Shown here in pieces: positions 13,589 through 21,970 of a stretch of 64,000 nucleotides of DNA (the stretch's first letter is position 1; every line of letters begins with the position of its first letter). A model generated the notes under the pieces. It was not told the DNA's origin. It did not search any database and worked only from the letters and a program-made list of their open reading frames with translations. The stretch is taken from contig JACKMB010000005.1 of NCBI GenBank assembly GCA_024235615.1, positions 1 to 64,000 on the forward strand. Reading direction: 5' to 3'. The position numbers were made by a program, and so were the translations under genes. Source of the DNA: Thauera sp. (lineage in GTDB: Bacteria > Pseudomonadota > Gammaproteobacteria > Burkholderiales > Rhodocyclaceae).

Positions 13589-13598
13589 CATAATTATG
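13589..13598. promoter_or_regulatory. AT-rich palindrome between scpA and the GntR gene
   Basis: CATAATTATG is a perfect 10-bp palindrome in an AT-rich island (about 13570-13610) within the 411-bp divergent gap. It is the most likely operator for the GntR regulator, or part of the overlapping promoters. The rest of the gap has high GC and shows no gene; an open frame at 13335-13763 crosses it but lacks any protein-like character. Confidence 0.4.
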
Positions 13599-13759
13599 AA
13601 TGCAATAGGCGGTAGCGGGCGAATGCCCTTCGACCGCCGGAGCGCGTCTGGCGAGAGCCGGCTCGCTGCGGCGAGGCGCAGGATGCGCGCGCGACCGCTC
13701 GCGGCGCCGGCGCCCTTCCGCGTCACCTTCCGAATCCGCACCGAAGAAAGAACCTGCCC

Positions 13760-14431
13760 ATGAACGCCACCCGCATCGCTCCGATCGCGCTCTACCAGGA
13801 AGTGGCCGAGCGCCTGCGCCAGCGGATCTTCTCGCACGAACTGCCGCCCGGCACCTGGGTGGACGAGCAGGCGCTGGCCGAGCACTACGGCATCTCGCGC
13901 ACGCCGCTGCGCGAGGCGCTGAAGGTGCTGGCCTCGGAGGGCCTGGTGACCCTGAAGCCGCGGCGCGGCTGCTACGTGACCGAGATCTCGGAGCGCGACC
14001 TCGACGAGGTGTTCAGCGTGATGTCGATGCTCGAGGGCGAGTGCGCGCGCCTGTCGGCCGCGCGCGCGAGCGAGGACGACCTCGCCCGCCTGCGCGCGAT
14101 CCACGCCAGCCTGGAGAAGGCCGCCGGCAAGCCCGACATCGACCGCTTCTTCGAGGCCAACCAGGCCTTCCACCTCGCCCTGCAGGAGATCGCGGACAAC
14201 CGCTGGCTGCTGCATGTGATCGAGGACCTGCGCAAGGTCATCAAGCTGTCGCGCCACCACTCGCTGTTCTCGGAGGGCCGGCTGGAGCAGTCGCTCGCCG
14301 AGCACCGCGACCTGCTGCAGGCCCTGCTCGACCGCGACGGCGCGCGCGCCGAGACGTTGATGCGCGCCCACATCCTCAGCGGCCGCGCCGCACTGGCCCG
14401 CATCGCCGACGCGAAGACGCAGGCGGCGTAA
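13760..14431 (+). CDS. GntR-family regulator, FadR/FCD type
   Basis: A 223-residue repressor or activator. The winged helix-turn-helix is at about 10-70, with the family signature ALAEHYGISRTPLREALKVL followed by LVTLKPRRGCYV. The all-helical FCD ligand-binding domain follows, with the acidic and histidine residues expected to bind metal and an organic acid (for example DRFFEANQAFHLAL). It is divergent from the scpA operon across a 411-bp gap, so it probably controls propionyl-CoA oxidation in response to a pathway intermediate. The ligand cannot be read from sequence. A REP cluster begins 29 bases after its stop. Confidence 0.88.
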   Translation: MNATRIAPIALYQEVAERLRQRIFSHELPPGTWVDEQALAEHYGISRTPLREALKVLASEGLVTLKPRRGCYVTEISERDLDEVFSVMSMLEGECARLSAARASEDDLARLRAIHASLEKAAGKPDIDRFFEANQAFHLALQEIADNRWLLHVIEDLRKVIKLSRHHSLFSEGRLEQSLAEHRDLLQALLDRDGARAETLMRAHILSGRAALARIADAKTQAA

Positions 14432-14460
14432 GTCCGGTCGCGCGCCTACGCAGCGCCGTG

Positions 14461-14761
14461 TTCGCGCCTGCCGGCGCTCCTACATGACCATCGCGCGTGC
14501 CGGCGCTGTAGGAGCGGCGGCAGCCGCGAACACGGCCGTGCCGCAGGCGACGCGGGCGACCGGAACACGCGCCACCTTCGCGCCTGCCGGCGCTCCTACA
14601 TGAACCATCGCGCGTGCCGGCGCTGGAGCGGCGGCAGCCGCGAACACGGCCGTGCCGCAGGCGATGCGGGCGACGGAAACATGCGCCGTGTTCGCGCCTG
14701 CCGGCGCTCCTACATGAACCATCGCGCGTGCCGGCGCTGTAGGAGCGGCGGCAGCCGCGAA
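14461..14761. repeat. REP cluster, tandem units of about 115 bp
   Basis: Minus REPs at 14461-14484, 14577-14600 and 14691-14714 alternate with plus REPs (GCGGC/GCCGC stem), at 14507-14530, about 14625-14643 (head missing: TGTA lost) and 14738-14761. The spacers are near-identical, so this is a BIME-like tandem array of two to three units between the GntR gene and the PEP-CTERM gene. Confidence 0.85.
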
Positions 14762-14901
14762 CACGGCCGTGCCGCAGGCGACCACGGGGACTCCGTGGGA
14801 CGGCACGAGCCGGCTCGAGTTGTCGGAAAATTTTACACTCGATATCAACGACACCCGACCCGCTTTTTATAGGTCATTGTTTATTAGTTAATTTTTATAT
14901 T

Positions 14902-14917
14902 TGACATGACACTTGCT
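14902..14917 (+). promoter_or_regulatory. Sigma-54-like promoter of the PEP-CTERM gene
   Basis: TGACATGACACTTGCT matches the sigma-54 consensus TGGCACG-N4-TTGCW except at two positions in the -24 block (GA for GG, T for C). The -12 block TTGC is exact. It lies in an AT-rich segment 54 bases before the ATG at 14971, predicting a start near 14929. TTGACA at 14901-14906 is a possible sigma-70 -35, but no good -10 follows at 16-18 bases. Confidence 0.5.
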
Positions 14918-14970
14918 TAGGACTCGCCTTGGTAATCTAACCGCATATGCTGTTACACACTGGAGACCAC

Positions 14971-15621
14971 ATGAGCCCCAAGTCCCTGATCCTCGCCGTC
15001 GCCCTGGCCGGCCTGGGCGTTGCCCAAGCCAACGCGGCCGTCATCAGCTATTCCGCGCCGATGACGCTCGAGACCACCGAGATTTCCCAATCGCTGGTCC
15101 TGAACAAGTTCGACGGCAGTCTGGGCACGCTCGACTCCATTACGGTCGAGTTCTTCGGACGCGGCACCTCCAGCGCCACGATCGAGAACACGGCCGCGAA
15201 TCCGCAGTCTTTCCGCTTCTCCAGCACCCTCGACCTGCTGTTCTCGGGGCCGCTGAGCGACCTCGTGTCGATCCCCCTGTTCAACACGAACGGGTTCGTG
15301 TCGATCGCCAGCAATGAGACGCTCGATCTCGGCTCGGTCGACATCAGCGATTCGGTCCAGGTGAGCATCGGCTCGACCGAGTTCGCGAACTACGTCGGCA
15401 CCGACAGCCTGCAGTTCGCCTGCGAGAGCTTCGTCACCAACACCCAGTCTGGCGGTGGCGGAAACGTCGTCGTCCGCCAGAGCACGCAGGCCGGTTGCGG
15501 TGCGACCGTGACCTACACCTACACGGCCACTCCCCCGAACCCCGTGCCCGAACCCGGCAGCCTCGCGCTGCTCGGCCTCGGCCTGATCGGCCTCGCTTCG
15601 CGCTGGTACAAGCGCGCCTGA
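14971..15621 (+). CDS. PEP-CTERM-sorted exported protein
   Basis: A 216-residue secreted protein. It has a signal peptide (residues 1-20, ending AQANA), a Ser/Thr/Asn-rich beta-sheet middle, and a C-terminal PEP-CTERM tripartite tail: VPEPGS, a hydrophobic helix (LALLGLGLIGLAS) and basic RWYKRA. Exosortase is expected to cleave near the PEP motif. Such proteins are linked to exopolysaccharide and floc matrix in Zoogloea-type bacteria. The ATG at 14971 follows GGAG with 5-base spacing; an upstream ATG at 14947 would precede the signal peptide awkwardly. No exosortase is in the window. The middle domain resembles choice-of-anchor proteins, but I cannot assign a function. Confidence 0.85.
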   Translation: MSPKSLILAVALAGLGVAQANAAVISYSAPMTLETTEISQSLVLNKFDGSLGTLDSITVEFFGRGTSSATIENTAANPQSFRFSSTLDLLFSGPLSDLVSIPLFNTNGFVSIASNETLDLGSVDISDSVQVSIGSTEFANYVGTDSLQFACESFVTNTQSGGGGNVVVRQSTQAGCGATVTYTYTATPPNPVPEPGSLALLGLGLIGLASRWYKRA

Positions 15622-15658
15622 GCGCACGGCGCCGATCGCGCCTGGCGTCTTTCGACCG

Positions 15659-15682
15659 AACCGCCCTACGGGGCGGTTTTTC
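15659..15682 (+). terminator. Rho-independent terminator after the PEP-CTERM gene
   Basis: The stem AACCGCCC/GGGCGGTT with loop TACG runs straight into a T tract (15677-15681). It ends four bases before the stop of the convergent paeA gene. Confidence 0.85.
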
Positions 15683-15685
15683 ATG

Positions 15686-16987
15686 TCATTCGGTGGCCGC
15701 GGCAGCCGGCTCGCGGGTCACCAGCACCTGGTCGATGCGGTAGTTGTCGATGTCGACCACCTCGAACTTGTAGCCGGCGTAGGTCACGAAATCAGTGCGC
15801 TTGGGCACCTTGCGCAGGCGGTACATGAGGAAGCCGGCGACCGTCTCGTAGTTCTGGAAGCCCTCGAAGACCTCGATCTCGAGCGCCTGCATGACGTCCT
15901 CGATCGGCGTGGCGCCGTCGATGAGCCAGGAGTTGTCGTCGCGGCGCACGATGAGCTCTTCCTGGAAGGGGCTGACGAGGTCGCCCATCACCGTGTTCAT
16001 GACGTCCTGCAGCGACAGCAGGCCCACCACCAGCGCGTACTCGTTGAGGATCAGCGCGAAATCCTCCTTGGCGTCGCGGAAGCGCTCGAGCGCCTCGAAG
16101 AGCGTCAGCGTGTCGGGCAGCATCAGCACCTTGCGCACGATCGGCTGGGTGCGCAGCGACAGGTCCTGGCCCTGCACGATGCGCGGCAGGATGTCCTTCG
16201 AGTCGACATAGCCGATCACGCTGTCGATGCCGTCCTCGCACACCGGGAACTTGCCGTGCGGGTGCTCGGCGATCTTGCGCCGGATGCTCTCCTCGGATTC
16301 GGAGAGCGTGAGGAAGACGATGTTCTCGCGCGAGGTCATCGCCGAGGGCACGATGCGCGAGTCGAGCTCGAACACGTTGCTGATCAGGTGTTGCTCCTGG
16401 CGCAGCAGCGCGCCGGCCTGCGCGCCGGCGTCGGCCATGGCCATGATGTCGTCGGCGGTGATGTCCTCGATGCGCGCGCTCGGCAGCTTGAACCAGCGGA
16501 AGATGAGGTTGGCCGCGCCGTTGAAGACCCACACCAGCGGCGCGAACAGCCACATGCACACCTGCATCGGCTGCACCACGGCCACCGCGATGCGCTCGGG
16601 CTGCAGCATGGCGAGGCGCTTGGGCATGAGGTCGGCGAAGAGCACGAACAGCGAGGTGACGAAGACGAAGGAGACGATGAAGGCGATCGTGCCGAGCATC
16701 GGCCCGTCGTAGACCGTGCGCAGGAGCTCGCTGACGTAGGGTGACAGCGCCTGCTCGCCGACCACGCCGCCCAGGATGGCGACCGCGTTGAGGCCGATCT
16801 GCACCACGGTGAAGAAGTGGCCCGGGCTGTCCTGCAGCGCAAGCACGCGCTGGGCGTTGAGGTGCCCTCCTTCGGCCATCAGGCGCAGCTTGATCTTGCG
16901 CGAGGCCGCCAGCGAGATCTCGGACATGGAAAAGAATGCGCTCGCTGCGATCAGCAGCAGAATGACGAGCAGTTCGTTGACAGGCAC
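15686..16987 (-). CDS. paeA: CNNM/CorC-family membrane protein, PaeA (YtfL) type
   Basis: A 433-residue protein of the UPF0053 family. The N-terminal CNNM/DUF21 domain has about four membrane segments (1-160) and starts with FFSMSEISLAASRKIKL. A CBS pair (about 200-330) and a C-terminal CorC_HlyC domain (ending YEFEVVDIDNYRIDQVLV-like) follow. The resemblance to E. coli YtfL is close along the whole length, from memory. That protein has been renamed PaeA for its role in putrescine and cadaverine efflux. The start is a GTG at 16987 with AAAGGAG five bases upstream. It stands alone between a convergent gene and a REP cluster. Confidence 0.85.
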   Translation of the reverse strand: MPVNELLVILLLIAASAFFSMSEISLAASRKIKLRLMAEGGHLNAQRVLALQDSPGHFFTVVQIGLNAVAILGGVVGEQALSPYVSELLRTVYDGPMLGTIAFIVSFVFVTSLFVLFADLMPKRLAMLQPERIAVAVVQPMQVCMWLFAPLVWVFNGAANLIFRWFKLPSARIEDITADDIMAMADAGAQAGALLRQEQHLISNVFELDSRIVPSAMTSRENIVFLTLSESEESIRRKIAEHPHGKFPVCEDGIDSVIGYVDSKDILPRIVQGQDLSLRTQPIVRKVLMLPDTLTLFEALERFRDAKEDFALILNEYALVVGLLSLQDVMNTVMGDLVSPFQEELIVRRDDNSWLIDGATPIEDVMQALEIEVFEGFQNYETVAGFLMYRLRKVPKRTDFVTYAGYKFEVVDIDNYRIDQVLVTREPAAAATE

Positions 16988-17102
16988 GACGACTCCTTTG
17001 GGATGAAGGTCCCGCCGGAAGGCAAAACCAGAATCGAGGTTCGGAGTCTACCACCGCGACCCGGAGACCAATCGGCGGGCGGCGCGGGTTCGCGCGCCAT
17101 TG

Positions 17103-17384
17103 TTCGCGCCTGCCGGCGCTCCTACAAGAGGCCGAGCGCGCGACGGTTCGCGTCGCAGCACCGGAACACGCGATGAGCCCATGTGGAGCGCCCGGGCACC
17201 CGACGCGCCCACGTAGGAGCGCCGGCAGGCGCGAATGGGCGGTGCGGTGGCGACGGGCGATCTCGCAGTTCGACACGCTGCGTTCGCGCCTGCCGGCGCT
17301 CCTACGAGAGGCCGAGCGCACGACGGTTCGCGTCGCAGCACCGGAACACGCGATGTTTCATGTAGGAGCGCCGGCAGGCGCGAA
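17103..17384. repeat. REP cluster between paeA and actP
   Basis: REPs at 17103-17126 (-), 17212-17235 (+), 17283-17306 (-, end altered to CCTACG) and 17361-17384 (+). The roughly 50-bp spacer after the first (GAGGCCGAGCGC to AACACGCGATG) is repeated after the third, showing segmental duplication of a REP pair. Confidence 0.85.
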
Positions 17385-17425
17385 GGCGGCGGTCGAGGCC
17401 CGCGGCCACGCCACCACCGGTCGAC

Positions 17426-17461
17426 AAAAAACCCGCCCGGCGCGGGTGCGCGGGGCGGGCT
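17426..17461 (-). terminator. Rho-independent terminator of the yjcH-actP operon
   Basis: On the minus strand CCCGCCC pairs with GGGCGGG and is followed by six U residues (17431-17426). It is 38 bases past the actP stop. Confidence 0.75.
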
Positions 17462-17498
17462 CTGGATGCGGCGCGGTTGCGGGAACCGCGCGGATCGG

Positions 17499-19178
17499 TC
17501 AGTGCGACGAGGCGGTCGCGGCGCCGACACCGGTCTGGGCGCGCACGTACTGGTCCTCGAAGGCTTCCTTCTCGGCCTCGGCTGCCTTGCTGCTGTCGAG
17601 GGTCGAGAACAGCCAGGTCATGAAGAAGGCGATCGGCATCGAGAACAGCGCCGGCTGGGTGTAGGGGAAGATCGCCGAGGCGTTGCCCAGCACATCCACC
17701 CACACCGACTTCGACAGCAGCACGAACAGCACCGCGCTCACCAGGCCGGAGTAGCCGCCGACGAGGGCGCCCTTGGTGGTCAGCCCCTTCCAGTACATCG
17801 ACAGGATCAGCACCGGGAAGTTGGCCGAAGCCGCCACGCCGAAGGCGAGCGCGACCATGAACGCGATGTTCATCTTCTCGAAGGCCATGCCGAGCAGCAC
17901 CGCAACGATGCCGAGGCCGATGGTGGCGAACTTCGAAACCTTGAGCTCGGTAGCCTCGTTGGCCTTGCCCTTCATGATCACGCGCGAGTAGATGTCGTGC
18001 GAGATCGCCGAAGCGCCGGCCAGCGCCAGGCCCGCCACCACCGCGAGGATGGTCGCGAAGGCCACCGCCGACAGGAAGCCGAGCAGCAGGTTGCCGCCGA
18101 CCGCGTTGGCCAGGTGCATGGCGATCATGTTGCCGCCGCCGATGACCTTGCCGCCGATCACGCCGCCCTCGAAGAACTGCGGGTTCTGGCCGACGATGAT
18201 GATCGCGCACAGGCCCATGATGGCGATGACGTTGAAGAAGTAGGCGACGATGCCCGAGGCGTAGAGCACGGACTTGCGCGCTTCCTTGGCGTCGGTCACG
18301 GTGAAGAAGCGCATCAGGATGTGCGGCAGGCCGGCGGTACCGAACATCAGGCCGAGGCCGAGCGAGATCGCGGTGACCGGGTCGGCGAGCAGGCTGCCGG
18401 GGTTGAGCAGCTTCTGGCCGAGCTTGTGCACTTCCATCGCGCGGGTGGTGAGTTCGTCGAACGAGAAGCCGAACTGGCTGAACGCGAGCAGGCCGACCGC
18501 GGTGCCGCCGATCAGCAGCATGCAAGCCTTGATGATCTGAACCCAGGTGGTGGCGACCATGCCGCCGAAGGTGACGTACACCATCATCAGCGCGCCGACG
18601 ACGACGAGCGCGATGTTGTAGTCGAGGCCGAACAGCAGCTTGATGAGCTGGCCGGCGCCGACCATCTGCGCGACGAGGTAGAAGCACACCACGGTCAGCG
18701 AGCTCACCGCGGCCATCGTGCGCACCTTGCCCTGGTCGAGGCGGTAGGCGGTGATGTCGGCGAAGGTGAACTTGCCCAGGTTGCGCAGGCGTTCGGCCAT
18801 CAGGAACAGGATGATCGGCCAGCCGACGAAGAAGGACAGCATGTAGATGTAGGCATCCACACCCTGCGCGTACATCATCGCGGTGAGACCGAGCAGCGTG
18901 GCGGCGGACATGTAGTCGCCGGCGATCGCGAGGCCGTTCTGGAAGCCGGTGATGCCGCCGCCGGCGGTGTAGAAGTCGGCGGTCGACTTGGTGCGGCTGG
19001 CGGCCCAGTAGGTGATGCCCAGGGTCATCAGCACGAACACGAAGAACATGCCGATGGCGTTGAGGTTGAGCGGCTGCTTCTCGGCGGCGTCCATCGCGGG
19101 GCCGGCGGCGAGCACCAGCGGGCTGGCGGCCAGGGCGAGCAGGCCGGCGGCGCTGCGGGAAAGGCTACGGGCGGTCAT
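17499..19178 (-). CDS. actP: Cation/acetate symporter ActP
   Basis: A 559-residue sodium:solute symporter (SSS family) for acetate and other short monocarboxylates. It has an N-terminal signal-like helix (to about residue 25), then 13 or so membrane segments. The hallmark region is [60 protein letters not shown]-like sequence lies in the second half. It is co-transcribed with the upstream DUF485 gene (TAATG overlap), the usual yjcH-actP arrangement. Acetyl-CoA synthetase is not adjacent. The start ATG has GAGGAAAA upstream. Confidence 0.93.
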   Translation of the reverse strand: MTARSLSRSAAGLLALAASPLVLAAGPAMDAAEKQPLNLNAIGMFFVFVLMTLGITYWAASRTKSTADFYTAGGGITGFQNGLAIAGDYMSAATLLGLTAMMYAQGVDAYIYMLSFFVGWPIILFLMAERLRNLGKFTFADITAYRLDQGKVRTMAAVSSLTVVCFYLVAQMVGAGQLIKLLFGLDYNIALVVVGALMMVYVTFGGMVATTWVQIIKACMLLIGGTAVGLLAFSQFGFSFDELTTRAMEVHKLGQKLLNPGSLLADPVTAISLGLGLMFGTAGLPHILMRFFTVTDAKEARKSVLYASGIVAYFFNVIAIMGLCAIIIVGQNPQFFEGGVIGGKVIGGGNMIAMHLANAVGGNLLLGFLSAVAFATILAVVAGLALAGASAISHDIYSRVIMKGKANEATELKVSKFATIGLGIVAVLLGMAFEKMNIAFMVALAFGVAASANFPVLILSMYWKGLTTKGALVGGYSGLVSAVLFVLLSKSVWVDVLGNASAIFPYTQPALFSMPIAFFMTWLFSTLDSSKAAEAEKEAFEDQYVRAQTGVGAATASSH

Positions 19179-19498
19179 TATTTTTCCTCCTTCCAGGCGG
19201 CCTTGACGAGTTCCTTGTTGATGTCGTCGAACTCGCCGTTGGCACGGCGGACGTACACCAGGGTCAGGATCCAGAAGAAGATGAACTGCAGCAGGCCCGC
19301 GAGGATGCCGAAGGTCAGGTTGCTGCCCTCGAACAGGCGCTTGCCGATGAGCTCGGGTGCGAAGGCCACGAGCAGCACGAAACCATAGAAGACGACCAGG
19401 ACGATCGCCGCCAGAATGCCCGCGAAGCGGGTGCGCTTGGCTACAAGCTCCGCAAAACGCGGGTTGCGCCGGATGTGCGCGTACATCGAGCTAGACAC
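19178..19498 (-). CDS. yjcH: DUF485 membrane protein, YjcH type
   Basis: A 106-residue protein with two membrane helices (about 23-45 and 58-80) and the family N-terminus [22 protein letters not shown]. It is an accessory of unknown mechanism that accompanies ActP. The start is set by sequence: GGAGGGAGTGAAA precedes a GTG at 19498 with ideal spacing. The next in-frame ATG is four codons later. The longer frame, to 19624, runs through the promoter palindromes and is not coding. Length agrees with E. coli YjcH. Confidence 0.88.
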   Translation of the reverse strand: MSSSMYAHIRRNPRFAELVAKRTRFAGILAAIVLVVFYGFVLLVAFAPELIGKRLFEGSNLTFGILAGLLQFIFFWILTLVYVRRANGEFDDINKELVKAAWKEEK

Positions 19499-19592
19499 TT
19501 TCACTCCCTCCCAAGGATAAGCGACACGAACTGCTTTGCCTCCACCTTTCCTCCTGCCCCATTGGCCGTCTGACGCGGCATCGAAGGCGAGC

Positions 19593-19608
19593 GGATGATA
19601 TATCATCC
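19593..19608. promoter_or_regulatory. Perfect 16-bp palindrome in the yjcH/crotonase gap
   Basis: GGATGATATATCATCC is fully self-complementary. It lies 95 bases upstream of yjcH and 58 bases before the divergent crotonase. Its size and symmetry suit a dimeric repressor site, and the regulator is not evident in the window. Confidence 0.55.
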
Positions 19609-19615
19609 ATAAGAC

Positions 19616-19635
19616 TCCATACACATCCGTATGGA
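19616..19635. promoter_or_regulatory. Second inverted repeat in the yjcH/crotonase gap
   Basis: TCCATAC and GTATGGA form 7-bp arms around a 6-base spacer. It is centred 31 bases before the crotonase ATG (19666) and about 25 bases (centre to centre) from the neighbouring 16-bp palindrome, so it could be an independent operator for the plus-strand gene. Confidence 0.45.
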
Positions 19636-19665
19636 AAAATTTTATTTATAGAAAACGCCGAACCG

Positions 19666-20448
19666 ATGAACACAAGAATCGACCTCGACATCGACCAGGG
19701 CATCGCCACCGTGACCCTGCACAACCCGTCCAAGCTGAACGCGGTGAATGCGGCGATGTGGCGCGGGCTCTCGGCAGCGATGGCGCGCATCGCGGGCGAT
19801 GATTCGGTGCGCTGCGTGATCGTGCGCGGCGCGGGCGAGAACGCCTTCGCCGCGGGCGGCGACATCGAGGAGTTCCGCCGCGTGCGCGCGACGGTGGACG
19901 ACGCGCTGCACTATCACGAGGACCTGGTGGCGAGCGCGCTGAATGCGATCCGCGATTGCGCGGTGCCGACGGTGGCGGCGATCCGCGGCGCCTGCGTCGG
20001 CGGCGGGCTGGAGATCGCCGGCTGCTGCGACATCCGCATCGCGGGCGAGTCCGCGCGCTTCGGGGCGCCGATCAACCGCCTGGGGTTCTCGATGTATCCG
20101 GGCGAGATGGCCGGACTGCTCGCGCTGGTGGGGCCGGCGGTGGTGCTGGAGATCCTGCTCGAGGGTCGCATCCTCGATGCGCGCGAGGCGCTGCAAAAGG
20201 GCTTGCTGACCCGCGTGGTGGATGACGAGCGCGTGTTCGAGGAGGCCGCGGTGTCGGCCGAGCGCATCCGCGCCGGCGCGCCGCTGGTCGCGCGCTGGCA
20301 CAAGCAGTGGGTGCGCCGGCTGACCACGGGCGTGCCGCTGAGCGAGGAGGAGAAGCGCCGCGCCTTCGACTTCCTCGCCACCGAGGACTACCGCGAGGGC
20401 CTGGCGGCGTTCAGCGAGAAGCGGACGCCGGTGTTCCGGGGACGTTAG
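19666..20448 (+). CDS. Enoyl-CoA hydratase/isomerase family protein
   Basis: A 260-residue crotonase-fold protein. The oxyanion/active-site segment ACVGGGLEIAGCCDIRIA keeps the first catalytic Glu. In the segment that normally reads PExxLG, this protein has APINRLGFSMYPGEM, so the second catalytic Glu of true hydratases is not seen. It may therefore be an isomerase, hydrolase or lyase of the superfamily, not a 2-enoyl-CoA hydratase. It diverges from yjcH-actP across a gap with two palindromes. No strong ribosome-binding site precedes the ATG. A long REP array starts 23 bases after the stop. Confidence 0.82.
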   Translation: MNTRIDLDIDQGIATVTLHNPSKLNAVNAAMWRGLSAAMARIAGDDSVRCVIVRGAGENAFAAGGDIEEFRRVRATVDDALHYHEDLVASALNAIRDCAVPTVAAIRGACVGGGLEIAGCCDIRIAGESARFGAPINRLGFSMYPGEMAGLLALVGPAVVLEILLEGRILDAREALQKGLLTRVVDDERVFEEAAVSAERIRAGAPLVARWHKQWVRRLTTGVPLSEEEKRRAFDFLATEDYREGLAAFSEKRTPVFRGR

Positions 20449-20470
20449 GCACGAAGCCCGGGCGCCGCGG

Positions 20471-21607
20471 TTCGCGCCTGCCGGCGCTCCTACATTGGGG
20501 CGGCGCTTGCTGGGGCGCCACGCCAGTCCCCGCGACGGTTTTCATGTAGGAGCGGCGGCCGCCGCGAAGGGGGCGGGTACGCCTTCACCGACGCTGGTCG
20601 CCGGCGGCACGGCCGAATTCGCGCCTGCCGGCGCTCCTACATTGGGGCGGTGCTTGCTGGGGCGCCACGCCAGTCCCCGCGACGGTTTTCATGTAGGAGC
20701 GGCGGCAGCCGAAAGGCAGTCGCCCTCAACCGCGTCGCCGGCGCGGTCGCCGCGCTCATGGGGGGGCTTGCGGGCGCCACGCCGTCCGCGACGTTTTTCA
20801 GGGAGCGGCGCCGCCAAGCGTACGCCTCACACGCTTCGCGGCACGCATGTCCGGCGCTCTGGCGTGCTGGGCACGCCAGTCCCGCGACGGTTTTCATGTA
20901 GGAGCGGCGGCGCCGCGAAAGGGGCAGGTACGCCCTCACCACGCTGGTCGCCGGCGGCACGGCCGAATTCGCGCCTGCCGGCGCTCCTACATTGGGGCGG
21001 CGCTTGCTGGGGCGCCACGCCAGTCCCCGCGACGGTTTTCATGTAGGAGCGGCGGCCGCCGCGAAGGGGCAGGTACGCCCTCACCGACGCTGGTCGCCGG
21101 CGGCACGGCCGAATTCGCGCCTGCCGGCGCTCTACGTGGGGCGGCGCTTGCTGGGCCGCCGTCCGCGACGGTTTCAGTAGGGCGCGAGCGCGAAGGGCGT
21201 ACCTCACCACGCTGGTCGCCGGCGGGTCGGCCTGCCGGCGCTCTACATGGGGTGCTGGGGCGCCACGCCAGTCCCCGCGACGGTTTTCATGTAGGAGCGG
21301 CGGCAGCCGCGAAGGGGGCAGGTACGCCCTCATCGGCGCTGGTCGCCGGCGGCACGGCCGAATTCGCGCCTGCCGGCGCTCCTACATTGGGGCGGCGCTT
21401 GCTGGGGCGCCACGCCCGTCCCCGCGACGGTTTTCATGTAGGAGCGGCGGCAGCCGCGAAAGGGGCAGGTACGCCCTCAATCACGCTGGTCGCCGGCGGC
21501 ACGGCCGAATTCGCGCCTGCCGGCGCTCCTACATTGGGGCGGCGCTTGCTGGGGCGCCACGCCCGTCCCCGCGACGGTTTTCATGTAGGAGCGGCGGCAG
21601 CCGCGAA
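20471..21607. repeat. Long REP array with partly decayed 150-bp units
   Basis: About seven units of roughly 145-150 bp, each with a minus REP, a spacer (TTGGGGCGGCGCTTGCTGGGGC...), CCCGCGACGGTTTTCA and a plus REP. Units starting at about 20471, 20620, 20971, 21365 and 21513 are well preserved. Copies at about 20692-20900 and 21120-21260 have many small deletions (for example GCTCTACGTGGGG and TCAGTAGGGCGCGAGCGCG). Some plus REPs have a longer perfect stem (GGCGGCCGCC). Nothing here is coding. A REP relic at about 21651 marks the end. Confidence 0.9.
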
Positions 21608-21970
21608 TGCAGCCGACGGCGTGGCACGGCGCCGATTCCCCGCGCCGCGGTTCGCGCCTGCCCTCGCGCCCGCAAGAACCACCACGCCGCCGGCGGGATC
21701 GCGTCGGGGGGCTCCGTTTTCGGCAATTGTTTTTGCGCAAATCGTCTAATGTAAAAAATTCACATGATCCGTTAGATTTATTCCAGCCTGTGATTTTGGG
21801 CACACGCGACCGCCCGCGCGATGCATAGCATTCGTGCTGCACTGCAACGACCCGACAGCGGTCGCGTCCCCCGGGCAAAGCTCGATCGAGCGGCCTCCGC
21901 GGACGTCCGGTGCGCTATCGGGGCCGGCTGTCGTGGCTCGCATCCCCACGCGATCGAGACCGCCGCCGTC

